Source: DASYHQ01 sp038223165 (GTDB taxonomy: Bacteria > Planctomycetota > Phycisphaerae > Tepidisphaerales > Tepidisphaeraceae). Taken from it: a DNA stretch of 14,341 bases. Made by a program: the position numbers and the translations under genes. Below, in pieces: positions 1 through 7,353 of the stretch. The stretch is from contig JBBRHE010000081.1 of NCBI GenBank assembly GCA_038223165.1, positions 1-14,341 of the forward strand, written 5' to 3'. Under the pieces are notes generated by a model. That model was not told the origin of the DNA, did not search any database, and saw only the letters and a program-made list of their open reading frames with translations. Numbering within the stretch: the first letter of the stretch is position 1; every line of letters begins with the position of its first letter.

Positions 1-1
1 C

Positions 2-1324
2 AACGCGTTCCTTGATCTGTGCGAGGAGGTGGGGCACCTGGCCTTGTGCGGGATGAATCTCAATGATCGGGTCGATGAGGCCCGTCGGGCGGATGACCTG
101 TTCGACGACTTCGCCGTGCGTGTACTCCATCTCGAGCTTGCCGGGCGTAGCGCTGACGAAGACGACCTGGTTGATCATCTGCTCGAACTCTTCGTATTTC
201 AGCGGGCGGTTGTCCATCGCGCTGGGCAGGCGGAAACCGTGACCGACGAGCACGTCTTTGCGAGCCTTGTCACCAGCGAACATCGCTTTGATCTGCGGCA
301 GGGTGACGTGCGACTCGTCGATGATGCAGAGGAAATCCTTGGGGAAGTAGTCGATGAGCGTCCACGGTTTGGCACCGGGTGGGCGGCCATCCAGATGTCG
401 GCTGTAGTTTTCGATTCCGCTGCAGAAGCCCACTTCCTGGATGAGTTCCAGGTCATACTTAGTGCGGGCGAGCAGCCGCTGCGCTTCGAGCAGCTTGCCT
501 TCACCGCGCAGGTGCATGACCTGCTGGTCCAGTTCGGCCTTGATGCTCGCAACCGCGCCTTCAAGGCGATCCTCGGGCATCACATAGTGGACGGCGGGGT
601 AAATGAAGATGTTCTCGTGGCTCGAGAGGATCTCACCGGTCAAGGGGTTAATCGCGTCGATATTCTGGATGTCGTCACCAAAGAACTCGATGCGGTAGGC
701 GAACTCCTCGTAAGATGGGTGGAGTTCCACGACGTCACCGCGCACACGGAACGTGCCGCGCTTGAAGTCGATGTCGTTGCGGCTGTATTGCAGGTCGAGC
801 AGCCGGCGCAGCATGTCGTCGCGGTCGGTCGATTCATCTTTGCGGATCGGTAGGACAGATCGCTTGTAATCCACTGGTGAACCGAGACCGAAAATGCACG
901 AAACGGACGCCACCAGCAGCACGTCATTGCGGCTGACGAGGTTGCTTGTCGCGCTCAGGCGTAATCGGTCGAGGTCGTCATTACGCGACGCATCCTTTTC
1001 GATGTAGATGTCCCGTTGGGGGATGTACGCTTCAGGCTGGTAATAGTCGTAATAGCTGACGAAGTAGCCGACGGCGTTGTGGGGGAAGAGTTCCTTGAAT
1101 TCCTCGTACAATTGGGCCGCAAGCGTTTTGTTATGGCTGATGACGAGCGTGGGGCGGTTAATGCGCTGGACGGTGTGGGCCATCGTGAAGGTCTTGCCCG
1201 AGCCGGTGACGCCCATCAGTGTCTGGAATTTTTCGTTCCGCTGAATGCCCGCGACGAGCTTCTCGATCGCCTGCGGCTGGTCACCTTGCGGCTGGTAGGG
1301 GCTGACAACTTGAAAATCGGGCAT
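2..1324 (-). CDS. uvrB: UvrB, excinuclease ABC subunit B (N-terminal 441 residues, 3' end outside window)
   Basis: UvrB is the damage-verifying helicase-like subunit of bacterial nucleotide excision repair; it receives DNA from UvrA and recruits UvrC in the cytoplasm. Read on the minus strand from the ATG at 1324, the frame stays open to the window edge. Visible motifs are Walker A GVTGSGKT (residues 38-45), the aromatic damage-probing beta-hairpin beginning YYDYYQPEAY (91-100), the SGIENYSR segment (302-309), the DESH Walker B box (336-339) and SATPG (391-395). Full-length UvrB is about 670 residues, so the second RecA-like domain and the C-terminal UvrC-binding motif are off the left edge. 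A good Shine-Dalgarno AGGAG (1332-1336) lies 7 nt before the start and a TATAAT -10 box sits at 1363-1368. It is 65 nt downstream of the HhH gene and probably has its own promoter. Confidence 0.97.
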   Translation of the reverse strand, partial: MPDFQVVSPYQPQGDQPQAIEKLVAGIQRNEKFQTLMGVTGSGKTFTMAHTVQRINRPTLVISHNKTLAAQLYEEFKELFPHNAVGYFVSYYDYYQPEAYIPQRDIYIEKDASRNDDLDRLRLSATSNLVSRNDVLLVASVSCIFGLGSPVDYKRSVLPIRKDESTDRDDMLRRLLDLQYSRNDIDFKRGTFRVRGDVVELHPSYEEFAYRIEFFGDDIQNIDAINPLTGEILSSHENIFIYPAVHYVMPEDRLEGAVASIKAELDQQVMHLRGEGKLLEAQRLLARTKYDLELIQEVGFCSGIENYSRHLDGRPPGAKPWTLIDYFPKDFLCIIDESHVTLPQIKAMFAGDKARKDVLVGHGFRLPSAMDNRPLKYEEFEQMINQVVFVSATPGKLEMEYTHGEVVEQVIRPTGLIDPIIEIHPAQGQVPHLLAQIKERV

Positions 1325-1362
1325 CTTGCGGCTCCTGATCGTGTCGTGGATGGGCGAGGATC

Positions 1363-1391
1363 ATTATAGCCACAATCGAGCCGCGGAATTT
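1363..1391 (-). promoter_or_regulatory. Probable uvrB promoter
   Basis: On the minus strand a consensus TATAAT hexamer occupies 1363-1368, giving a predicted transcript start near 1356 and a leader of roughly 30 nt with an AGGAG site. No convincing -35 hexamer is visible; the best spacing falls on the A/T-rich end of the HhH gene (1385-1391). I see no recognisable SOS operator, although planctomycete operator consensus sequences may differ from the familiar ones. Confidence 0.45.
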
Positions 1392-1824
1392 AGTTCACCG
1401 GTCTTTCTACAGGCGTCGCGGCTGGGCTCGTCGTCGCGGTCTCGGAGAGGATGATGTAAGGCCGCAGGTTGGCAATCATTGCGACGCCGATGCCGCGGAT
1501 CTTGAGCAGGTCCGCCATCGTCCGAAATGCGACGGCGCCGGGCTCGCGCTGCTGGACCTTTTCGCGATAGGCGATGATGAGTTGCGCCCGCTTTTCACCC
1601 AGACCGGGCAACGTCGCGAGGGTGGCGAGGTCGGCGGTGTTGGGATCGATCTTGTCCTGAAGTTGGGCCGCAAGTGGTGACTCGGTGGGGATAGGGTCAG
1701 GGATGTACTGACGATTGCGAAGGGCGACGACGAACAGGTAGAAAACGACGGCCGAGAAGATGAAAAGGATCGCGCGTCGTTGCGACAAGGTCCAAGGCAG
1801 CGAACGATCGTGTTCATCCGGCAT
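1390..1824 (-). CDS. ComEA-like helix-hairpin-helix membrane protein
   Basis: A 144-residue protein with one predicted membrane helix (about 18-34, after the basic QRRA stretch). A short linker is followed by a tandem helix-hairpin-helix DNA-binding region of the ComEA type. The first hairpin is around residues 59-88 (DPNTADLATLATLPGLGEKRA) and the second around 100-124 (MADLLKIRGIGVAMIANLRP). ComEA proteins bind incoming double-stranded DNA on the outer face of the inner membrane during transformation, and this topology fits, but a function in uptake here is only inferred. The C-terminal tail is low-complexity (T/A/P-rich). The ATG at 1824 has no Shine-Dalgarno and stands 8 nt downstream of a palindromic repeat arm. 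No other competence gene is in the window. Confidence 0.8.
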   Translation of the reverse strand: MPDEHDRSLPWTLSQRRAILFIFSAVVFYLFVVALRNRQYIPDPIPTESPLAAQLQDKIDPNTADLATLATLPGLGEKRAQLIIAYREKVQQREPGAVAFRTMADLLKIRGIGVAMIANLRPYIILSETATTSPAATPVERPVN

Positions 1825-1832
1825 GGGTCAGC

Positions 1833-1903
1833 CCGTACCACGGGCGGCCCGCCCGTGCGTAATTGCGTTCGATAAAAACACGGGCGAGCCGCCCGTGGTA
1901 CGG
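1833..1903. repeat. Inverted repeat pair, ACGGGCGGC family, fills the GH10-HhH gap
   Basis: Two 25-bp arms (1833-1857 and 1879-1903) are inverted copies with a single mismatch, separated by a 21-nt A/T-richer loop. Each arm is itself nearly palindromic (CACGGGCG, a short centre, then CGCCCGTG). The element fills nearly all of the 84-bp space between the GH10 stop codon and the HhH start codon. I recognise this word as resembling dispersed palindromes seen in planctomycete genomes; that attribution is from memory and needs a genome-wide count. Confidence 0.85.
1874..1897 (-). terminator. Intrinsic terminator of the GH10-like gene
   Basis: Read on the minus strand, the right arm of the repeat folds into an 8-bp GC-rich stem (CACGGGCG / CGCCCGTG, three-base loop, 1879-1897). 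It is followed immediately by five T residues (1878 down to 1874). It lies 11 nt beyond the GH10 stop codon. This is a textbook rho-independent terminator shape built from a repeat arm. Confidence 0.65.
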
Positions 1904-1908
1904 CGGAA

Positions 1909-3417
1909 TCACCGCTTGCTGTACGACTTGAACTTTTCGCGCATCTCCTGCAGTTTCGTGAAGGCCGGCTTGGGCTGCAGACCGTCATCGAGCAAACCAC
2001 CGCCTGGCACGCTCGGGTGCATGTCGGCCAGGTTGCCCCAAGCTATGCTTTCGACGTACGGCTTGGACAGCGCCAGGTGATAGACCGCGTCCATCCATTC
2101 CGCTTGCAGATTCGGGTCCCACGGTCGATGCCATCGACCGGCGCGGGCGGGGTCGAGCTTGCCCCCACTGACGGCCGCGGGGTCGGGCGTGTTGCGACTT
2201 GGCGCGCAGATGCCCGTTAAGAAAACCGGTCGACCCAGCGTGCTGAACTTGTCGAGCAGGCAGCTCAGCTGAAACAAATCGCGCGTGAAATGGCCCGTTG
2301 CCGGCACGCCCATTTCCAGTTCCAGCCCGAACGCTTCGAACGTGATGCCCGCTTGCGTCACCATCTCGGCGTACAACATCGGTGGCACGTTGTGCGAGCC
2401 GCGCGCGTTGTACTCACCGAACGCGTGGGTGATGCTGATGAGCGTCCGTGCGCCGGGGATGATCGACTTCACCTGCGAGACGAGCAGCCGCGTCAGCTCG
2501 ATCACCTGTTCGAACGTCAGATTGAACGACCCTCGCTTGTGCAACCCCGCGCAGACGTTCCACATCGCCACGGCCTTGCGGTAGCGGTGCGCAACCTTGT
2601 GAACGTATTCGTACGCCAGTTCACGCAGCGTGTCGAAGTCGTTCTCGAAGATGAAGGCCCAGTCGGGCACTTGTCGCTCGTCGAGACAAATCAACGGTCC
2701 ACCGATGACGGGGATGCGCTTGCGCGACAGGTGTTCAATCCAGCCATCGACGGCTTCCGTGTCGAAAGCGCCTTCCTGTGGCTGCATCTGCTTCCAGGTC
2801 ATGGGCAGGATGGCATAGTCGAACTGCGTCGCCAGCGCGTCCTTGTACTTCTCACCGCGAATGGTCGCATCGGCGCGGCAACCGAAGATGTGCTTCACGA
2901 ACGCGCCCGACGACCGCCGGCGGTTGATCAGGAGGTCGGCGTGGAACAGTGCGAACTGCTCGGACAGGTCGATCGCCAGCGCCAAGGCCTGGTCGGCCAG
3001 CTTCGAGGCCTCGACCGGCTCGTTCAGCTTGCCGAGCGCGTCGGCGAAGAGGGCTTGGGCCTCCTTCAGGCGCGTCGTGTACTTTTCGGCTTTGGAGAAA
3101 TCGAAGAGATTCCAGTCCTCCTGCTTCTGAATGATCTTCATCAACCGGAAGCGGACTAGCTCGACGTTGAGGACATAGGGTTCGGCCCGTTGCAGCATGC
3201 GGGTGGTTTCGAGCATGAATTGCCCGATCGATCCGCAATCCCAAAGCAGTGAGACACCGGCTGCGCCTTCTTCGATACCGGAGACGATGAGCAAGCCATC
3301 CTTGAATGTCACGTCCCCCGCGATCGGCACGCTTTCCGGCCCGACCGCGGTCGCGGCTATGGGCTCGAAGGTCGTCACACGGGCACCGTCGCGGTAAATC
3401 TCGAACTTGATCGACAT
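1909..3417 (-). CDS. GH10-fold protein (endo-1,4-beta-xylanase-like), catalytic glutamates apparently absent
   Basis: A 502-residue protein from the ATG at 3417. The N-terminal part (about 1-95) is beta-rich and could be a carbohydrate-binding or jelly-roll module. A helical segment follows (about 110-165), then a GH10-like TIM barrel (about 170-495). GH10 landmarks are the MTWKQMQPQEGAFD segment (206-219), the RYRKAVAMWNV strand (278-288) and LGRPVFLT (394-401). At the acid/base position the family WDVVNE motif reads WNVCAG (286-291). At the nucleophile position the family ITELD motif reads LTGIC (400-404). Both glutamates therefore seem lost, and a binding or non-canonical role is more likely than xylan hydrolysis. 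No signal peptide is visible. Upstream in-frame ATGs reach 3651, but the extra 78 residues translate a repeat element and are rejected. No Shine-Dalgarno is evident. Confidence 0.75.
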   Translation of the reverse strand: MSIKFEIYRDGARVTTFEPIAATAVGPESVPIAGDVTFKDGLLIVSGIEEGAAGVSLLWDCGSIGQFMLETTRMLQRAEPYVLNVELVRFRLMKIIQKQEDWNLFDFSKAEKYTTRLKEAQALFADALGKLNEPVEASKLADQALALAIDLSEQFALFHADLLINRRRSSGAFVKHIFGCRADATIRGEKYKDALATQFDYAILPMTWKQMQPQEGAFDTEAVDGWIEHLSRKRIPVIGGPLICLDERQVPDWAFIFENDFDTLRELAYEYVHKVAHRYRKAVAMWNVCAGLHKRGSFNLTFEQVIELTRLLVSQVKSIIPGARTLISITHAFGEYNARGSHNVPPMLYAEMVTQAGITFEAFGLELEMGVPATGHFTRDLFQLSCLLDKFSTLGRPVFLTGICAPSRNTPDPAAVSGGKLDPARAGRWHRPWDPNLQAEWMDAVYHLALSKPYVESIAWGNLADMHPSVPGGGLLDDGLQPKPAFTKLQEMREKFKSYSKR

Positions 3418-3472
3418 AAAGGTAACTTCGCGCGACGGGATCAAATCTGCCCCGCTGTCGACGCCATGATAT

Positions 3473-3500
3473 ATCTTAGCAGAGATGGCGGTCGGCTCAA
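3473..3500 (-). promoter_or_regulatory. Possible promoter of the GH10-like gene
   Basis: On the minus strand, TTGAGC (3495-3500) and TAAGAT (3473-3478) are separated by 16 nt, about 55 nt upstream of the chosen ATG at 3417. The position supports that start over the longer frame, because the long-frame ATG at 3651 lies upstream of this promoter. Confidence 0.3.
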
Positions 3501-3513
3501 ACTGGGGGAAGCA

Positions 3514-3641
3514 AGAGACGCGAAGGCGCGAAGCCGCGAAGGAAACGCGAAGTAGGACAGTTGAAGAAGGCATAACTCGTAATGGTCGTTCTACCCGTTC
3601 TTCCTTCGCGATTGCTTCGCGCCTTCGTGCCTTCGCGTCTC
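3514..3641. repeat. Inverted repeat pair, GCGAAGGC iterated family, between GH10 and purC
   Basis: The left arm (3514-3543) and right arm (3602-3641) are inverted copies of a run of degenerate 8-9 nt units related to GCGAAGGC, flanked by AGAGACGC and ending in CGCGAAGGAA. The right arm has one unit more than the left and three extra bases. The 58-nt spacer is unrelated. The pair fills the divergent space between the GH10-like gene and purC. It explains spurious arginine/alanine-rich translations on both strands. It is not a CRISPR array: units are too short and there are no unique spacers. Confidence 0.8.
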
Positions 3642-3681
3642 TCCCTTCCAATCACGACGACACGCCCATATCTTCCCGCAG

Positions 3682-4569
3682 ATGGTTGAGGCGATTTTGA
3701 GTACTGATTTGCCGTTTCCCAAGCGCACCGGAAAAGTGCGCGACGTCTACGACCTGGGCGACTCGCTGTTGATCGTTGCGACGGATCGCATCAGCGCGTT
3801 TGACTGCATCATGCCCAACGGCATTCCCGACAAGGGGAAGGTCCTGACTTCGTTAAGTTTGTTCTGGTTCGACCTCGTGAAGGACGAGTTTGAGAACCAT
3901 CTGCTCGCCGAGGACGTTGATGCGTTTCCCCAGGCACTGCAGCCCTACGCCGACGTGTTGCGCGGGCGATCGATGTGGGTGAAGAAGGCGGCCGTCGTGC
4001 CGATCGAGTGCGTTGCGCGCGGGTATCTCGCTGGGTCGGGGTGGAAAGAGTATCAGCAGTCGCAAACGGTCTGCGGCGTGCCACTGCCGGCGGGGCTCAA
4101 ACAGTGCGACGAACTTCCGCAGCCGCTCTTCACCCCAGCGACGAAAGAAGAGAGTGGGCACGATATCAACGTCTCGTTTGACGAGACCGCAAAGATCATC
4201 GGTGAATCCTTGGCCGCCACATTGCGCGAGCGAACGCTGCGACTCTACGCTCGCGCCGCCGATCATGCCCGATCGCGCGGAGTGATCATCGCCGACACCA
4301 AGTTTGAGTTTGGTCAACTCCCAGATGGAAAACTTATCGTCGTCGACGAAGTCCTCACCCCCGACAGCAGTCGCTTCTGGCCAGCGGACACGTATGAATC
4401 AGGTCACGATCAGCCGAGCTATGACAAGCAGTTCGTGCGCAACTGGCTGGAAACGCAGACGTGGGACAAGCAACCCCCAGCGCCGCGCCTGCCGGACGAT
4501 GTCGTCACAGGTACGCGGGCGCGATACGTTGAGGCTTACGAGAAGCTGACGGGTCGCAAGTGGAAATGA
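3682..4569 (+). CDS. purC: Phosphoribosylaminoimidazole-succinocarboxamide synthase (SAICAR synthetase)
   Basis: PurC joins CAIR and aspartate with ATP to make SAICAR in cytoplasmic de novo purine synthesis. The 295-residue length matches the longer, Ade1-like branch of the family rather than the roughly 240-residue type. Diagnostic motifs are GKVRDVYD (17-24), TDRISAFD (34-41), PIECVARGYLAGSGW (107-121), TPATKEESGHD (151-161), IADTKFEFG (203-211), DEVLTPDSSRFWP (222-234) and SYDKQFVRNWL (246-256). The ATG at 3682 has no Shine-Dalgarno. A TATCTT at 3669-3674 only 7 nt upstream hints at a leaderless transcript. Its stop codon is separated by one base from the stop of the convergent propeller gene. 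No other pur gene is adjacent. Confidence 0.96.
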   Translation: MVEAILSTDLPFPKRTGKVRDVYDLGDSLLIVATDRISAFDCIMPNGIPDKGKVLTSLSLFWFDLVKDEFENHLLAEDVDAFPQALQPYADVLRGRSMWVKKAAVVPIECVARGYLAGSGWKEYQQSQTVCGVPLPAGLKQCDELPQPLFTPATKEESGHDINVSFDETAKIIGESLAATLRERTLRLYARAADHARSRGVIIADTKFEFGQLPDGKLIVVDEVLTPDSSRFWPADTYESGHDQPSYDKQFVRNWLETQTWDKQPPAPRLPDDVVTGTRARYVEAYEKLTGRKWK

Positions 4570-4570
4570 C

Positions 4571-6193
4571 CTACCGTGCTGCCGGTTGATTGGCGGGTGT
4601 CGGGCCAAACGTTAGTGGGGCGGCCTGCGTGCTCGTGGGGCCTGTGGGTAGAGGCGCCAAGCGGTATAAACGACCGGTCTTAGCGATGATTTCCTCTCGG
4701 CCACCACGCATGCGCATCCGGCCAAAGTCCAGGATGTAGAGCGTTCCATCGGGGGCAAACTTCACGTCGACCGGGCGTTCCATCGCGTCGCCAACTTCAT
4801 TTTTGGCAATGGCACTTGCGGGTTTGCCTTTGGTGTTGTGGATGAAGTCGCGGACCTGTTTGGTGTCGACGTCGACCGAAACGACCTTGTAGCCGATGTC
4901 GATCCCTTTAAGCTGCTGGCCGTTGGTTGCGAAGGGTGCACGATCGCCTGACAGTGCCACAAGCGCATTGCCACGAAACTCACGGAACACGCTTTCGTCC
5001 GAGACAAAGTCGAACTTTGCAGCCCCGCTCAGCGCTGGGAAAACGCCATTGACCAGCGCATCGCGATTGGGTGCCAGCAGGTTGCTGGCGCCATGGTCAA
5101 TCAAAGCCGATAGGTCGGGATAACCGCTCTTGACGATCATTCGGCGGGTGGCGTCGTTCAGTGGCAATTCACTGACGGGCCGCAAATCGGTCGTGAAGTC
5201 GGGCCAGCCGTACCACGTGTTCTGGACGATGCGAATGAGTGAATCGGGGTCGTCCTGGATCGGTCGGGTGCCGCGCAGCTCCATGCCGTTGTTGGTCGCG
5301 TAGAGTCGACCAAAATCACTGTAACCCAGCCCGCGCGGTAAGCGCACACCATGGGCTTCGACGCGCAGGTCGCCTCCAGTGGTGCTGATGCTGTAGACGG
5401 CGCCATTGGGCTTCCCAATGCGGCTCTGTGGCACGCGCGTCTGATTGCTGACGCCAAACGCCTGAAACGGTGCCGTAACCGAGACGTCGTCACCACCGAA
5501 GAGGCCGGAATTGGGGTTGGGCGTATTAAAGCGATAGCCGAGCAACTTCAGATCAACGTAGGTTTGATCGCTCACTTCAGGGTGCTGTTGAGGCCAACCG
5601 ACCTGGAAATTGTCGATGCCTACGACGCCACTGTTTGTCGCGGTGCCCACACCGAAGACAAGCCGACCCGTGGACGAGACGATGATGTCTGTCACCGCAA
5701 AATCACCCTGCGCGGGCAGGTCGGCAATCACCGTGCGGTGCGTGCCATCCAGATTCAACCGGGTGACGACGCCCATGCCGTTCTCGTCGCGGTGGGTGAC
5801 GTAAAGGGCACCATCATGGAAGACCATGCCACCGATGGGGCCGTATAGCCGGAACCGGTCCCCGAAGAAAAAGCTTTTGTTCGGGTCTGGATAGACGCTG
5901 ACGTACGTGCCATCGGCACGCCAACCGTAAATGCGCGGGTCAAACCGACCGACGCCCGTCTCGGCGATGAACAGCGACCCATCTGGCCCAAACGCGACGG
6001 CCGAGGGGGCGGTTAACCCGTCTGCGACGAGCGTCAACTCATAACCGGCCGGGTACTCAACGTACTTGCGATCGACGACCTTTGCCTTGTCGGCCGAATA
6101 GAGGGTAGGGCCGACGGCGCAACCACTCATCGCCACGACGACGAGCATCATCGCGACCCAGGACAACGAGACGACGATAAAACGACGAACCAT
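4571..6193 (-). CDS. PQQ/sorbosone-dehydrogenase-like six-bladed beta-propeller lipoprotein
   Basis: A 540-residue protein with an N-terminal signal ending in a lipobox (AMSG before Cys25), so it is probably lipid-anchored outside the cytoplasm. The mature part resembles soluble sugar (glucose/sorbosone) dehydrogenase propellers. Repeated blades include GLTAPSAVAFGPDGSLFIAE (59-78), the NTWYGWPDF motif common in this family, and a final blade with VKFAPDGTLYILDFG. Family members oxidise aldoses or sorbosone with PQQ, but many homologues are uncharacterised, so substrate and cofactor are not assigned. There is no cytochrome c domain. The start at 6193 is chosen because GGAG (6199-6202) stands 5 nt upstream and the signal peptide begins there; the longer frame to 6289 reads through a repeat. 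It lies 148 nt downstream of mdh on the same strand. Confidence 0.78.
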   Translation of the reverse strand: MVRRFIVVSLSWVAMMLVVVAMSGCAVGPTLYSADKAKVVDRKYVEYPAGYELTLVADGLTAPSAVAFGPDGSLFIAETGVGRFDPRIYGWRADGTYVSVYPDPNKSFFFGDRFRLYGPIGGMVFHDGALYVTHRDENGMGVVTRLNLDGTHRTVIADLPAQGDFAVTDIIVSSTGRLVFGVGTATNSGVVGIDNFQVGWPQQHPEVSDQTYVDLKLLGYRFNTPNPNSGLFGGDDVSVTAPFQAFGVSNQTRVPQSRIGKPNGAVYSISTTGGDLRVEAHGVRLPRGLGYSDFGRLYATNNGMELRGTRPIQDDPDSLIRIVQNTWYGWPDFTTDLRPVSELPLNDATRRMIVKSGYPDLSALIDHGASNLLAPNRDALVNGVFPALSGAAKFDFVSDESVFREFRGNALVALSGDRAPFATNGQQLKGIDIGYKVVSVDVDTKQVRDFIHNTKGKPASAIAKNEVGDAMERPVDVKFAPDGTLYILDFGRMRMRGGREEIIAKTGRLYRLAPLPTGPTSTQAAPLTFGPTPANQPAAR

Positions 6194-6231
6194 GGATGCT
6201 CCGGCGGAACTCGAATCAGTGCAGCGTGATA

Positions 6232-6276
6232 AGTGCAGAATGCAGAGGGTAAACGAGACGCCTTTCATTCTGCACT
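6232..6276. repeat. Inverted repeat pair, TGCAGAATG family, between mdh and the propeller gene
   Basis: AGTGCAGAATG (6232-6242) is matched by its exact reverse complement at 6266-6276, with a 23-nt loop. The right side continues to about 6296 as a chain of degenerate 7-mers (TGCACTC, GGCATTC). The element lies just upstream of the propeller gene's ribosome binding site and creates the false N-terminal extension seen if the frame is read from 6289. It lacks a T-run, so it is not a standard terminator. Confidence 0.7.
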
Positions 6277-6341
6277 CTGCACTCGGCATTCTCCACTATC
6301 CCCCCTGCGCCCATCACTCTACCCTTCCGCGCCTGTCCCTG

Positions 6342-7316
6342 TCACATTTTCACGACCTTTACCAGGTCCTTCACGTGGTCGACGCTCGTCTGGAAAGCCT
6401 TCTTTTCGTCCTCGTCGAGCTCGATCTCGAGGATCTTTTCCACACCGTCCGCACCGAGCACTGCCGGCACACCGACGAAGTAGCCACCGATACCGTATTC
6501 CTTATCGCAATAGGCGGCGACCGGCAGGATGCGCTTCTTATCCTTGATGATCGCCTCGGCCATCTGCACGGTCGCGGCGGCGGGGGCGTAATAGGCGCTG
6601 CCGGTCTTTAGCAAGTTTACGATCTCAGCGCCACCATTGCGGGCGCGCTTGATGATCTCGTCCAGACGGTCGGGCTTGACCAATTGCGTAATCGGGATGC
6701 CACCTGCGAACGTGTAACGCTTCAGTGGGACCATGTCGTCACCGTGGCCACCGAGCAGTAGCGCCTGAACGTCTTCCACACTGCAACCGATCTCGGTCGC
6801 CAGGAACGTGCGGTAGCGGGCGGTGTCGAGCACACCGGCCTGGCCCATGACGCGCTTGGTCGGGAAGCCCGACGCCTTCCACGCCACGTAGACCATCGCG
6901 TCCAGCGGGTTGGACACCACGATCATGACGGCGTTGGGTGAATACTTGGCAACGTTCTCGGCGACCTGCTTGACGATGCCCGTGTTGATCGCGATCAGAT
7001 CGTCGCGGCTCATGCCCGGCTTGCGCGGCAAACCAGCGGTGATGATGACGACGTCAGACCCGACCGTAGGCTCGTAATCGGTCGCACCGATGATGCGCGC
7101 ATCGAACCCTTCGATCGGCGACGACTGCATCAGGTCCAGCGCCTTGCCCGCCGGCGCGGTGTTGGCAACCTTGGTCTCCTTGCCGTCCTTGTCTTTAATC
7201 GTGATTTCCGGAATATCGACCAGGACGATGTCCCCCAGTTCCTTCGCCGCCGCCCAATGGGCTGCGGTCGCTCCGACGTTGCCTGCTCCGACGATGGTGA
7301 TCTTAGCGCGCTTCAT
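6342..7316 (-). CDS. mdh: NAD-dependent malate dehydrogenase (LDH-like type)
   Basis: Malate dehydrogenase interconverts malate and oxaloacetate with NAD in the cytoplasm (TCA cycle). This 324-residue protein has the Rossmann loop GAGNVG (10-15) and Asp34 at the end of beta-2, which favours NAD over NADP. The substrate arginines Arg98 and Arg104 lie in PRKPGMSR, Asn137 in SNPLD, and the catalytic pair is Asp164 and His191 (GGHGD). The PRKPGMSR loop identifies MDH rather than lactate dehydrogenase. Between Asp34 and GKALDL the chain is about 15 residues longer than in standard relatives as I recall them (charged KDKDGKETK stretch). The ATG at 7316 is set by GAGGAA (7325-7330), 8 nt upstream; a longer frame to 7706 runs antisense into the protease and is rejected. 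Confidence 0.95.
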   Translation of the reverse strand: MKRAKITIVGAGNVGATAAHWAAAKELGDIVLVDIPEITIKDKDGKETKVANTAPAGKALDLMQSSPIEGFDARIIGATDYEPTVGSDVVIITAGLPRKPGMSRDDLIAINTGIVKQVAENVAKYSPNAVMIVVSNPLDAMVYVAWKASGFPTKRVMGQAGVLDTARYRTFLATEIGCSVEDVQALLLGGHGDDMVPLKRYTFAGGIPITQLVKPDRLDEIIKRARNGGAEIVNLLKTGSAYYAPAAATVQMAEAIIKDKKRILPVAAYCDKEYGIGGYFVGVPAVLGADGVEKILEIELDEDEKKAFQTSVDHVKDLVKVVKM

Positions 7317-7353
7317 TTCTGTTCTTCCTCGTAAACTGAAAAGCCGAGCCGTA

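Noticed and set aside
29..853. Plus-strand 274-residue open frame over uvrB
   Set aside because: Antisense shadow of uvrB, whose motifs are unmistakable.
2290..3159. Plus-strand 289-residue open frame antisense to the GH10-like gene
   Set aside because: Its composition is that of a high-GC shadow frame with no recognisable domain, and the opposite strand has a clear family match.
3514..3641. Possible CRISPR array in the GCGAAGGC repeats
   Set aside because: Units are 8-9 nt without unique spacers and are arranged as two inverted arms; no cas gene is present.
3418..3651. N-terminal extension of the GH10-like protein to 3651
   Set aside because: The extra 78 residues translate the repeat at 3514-3641 and run across a possible promoter.
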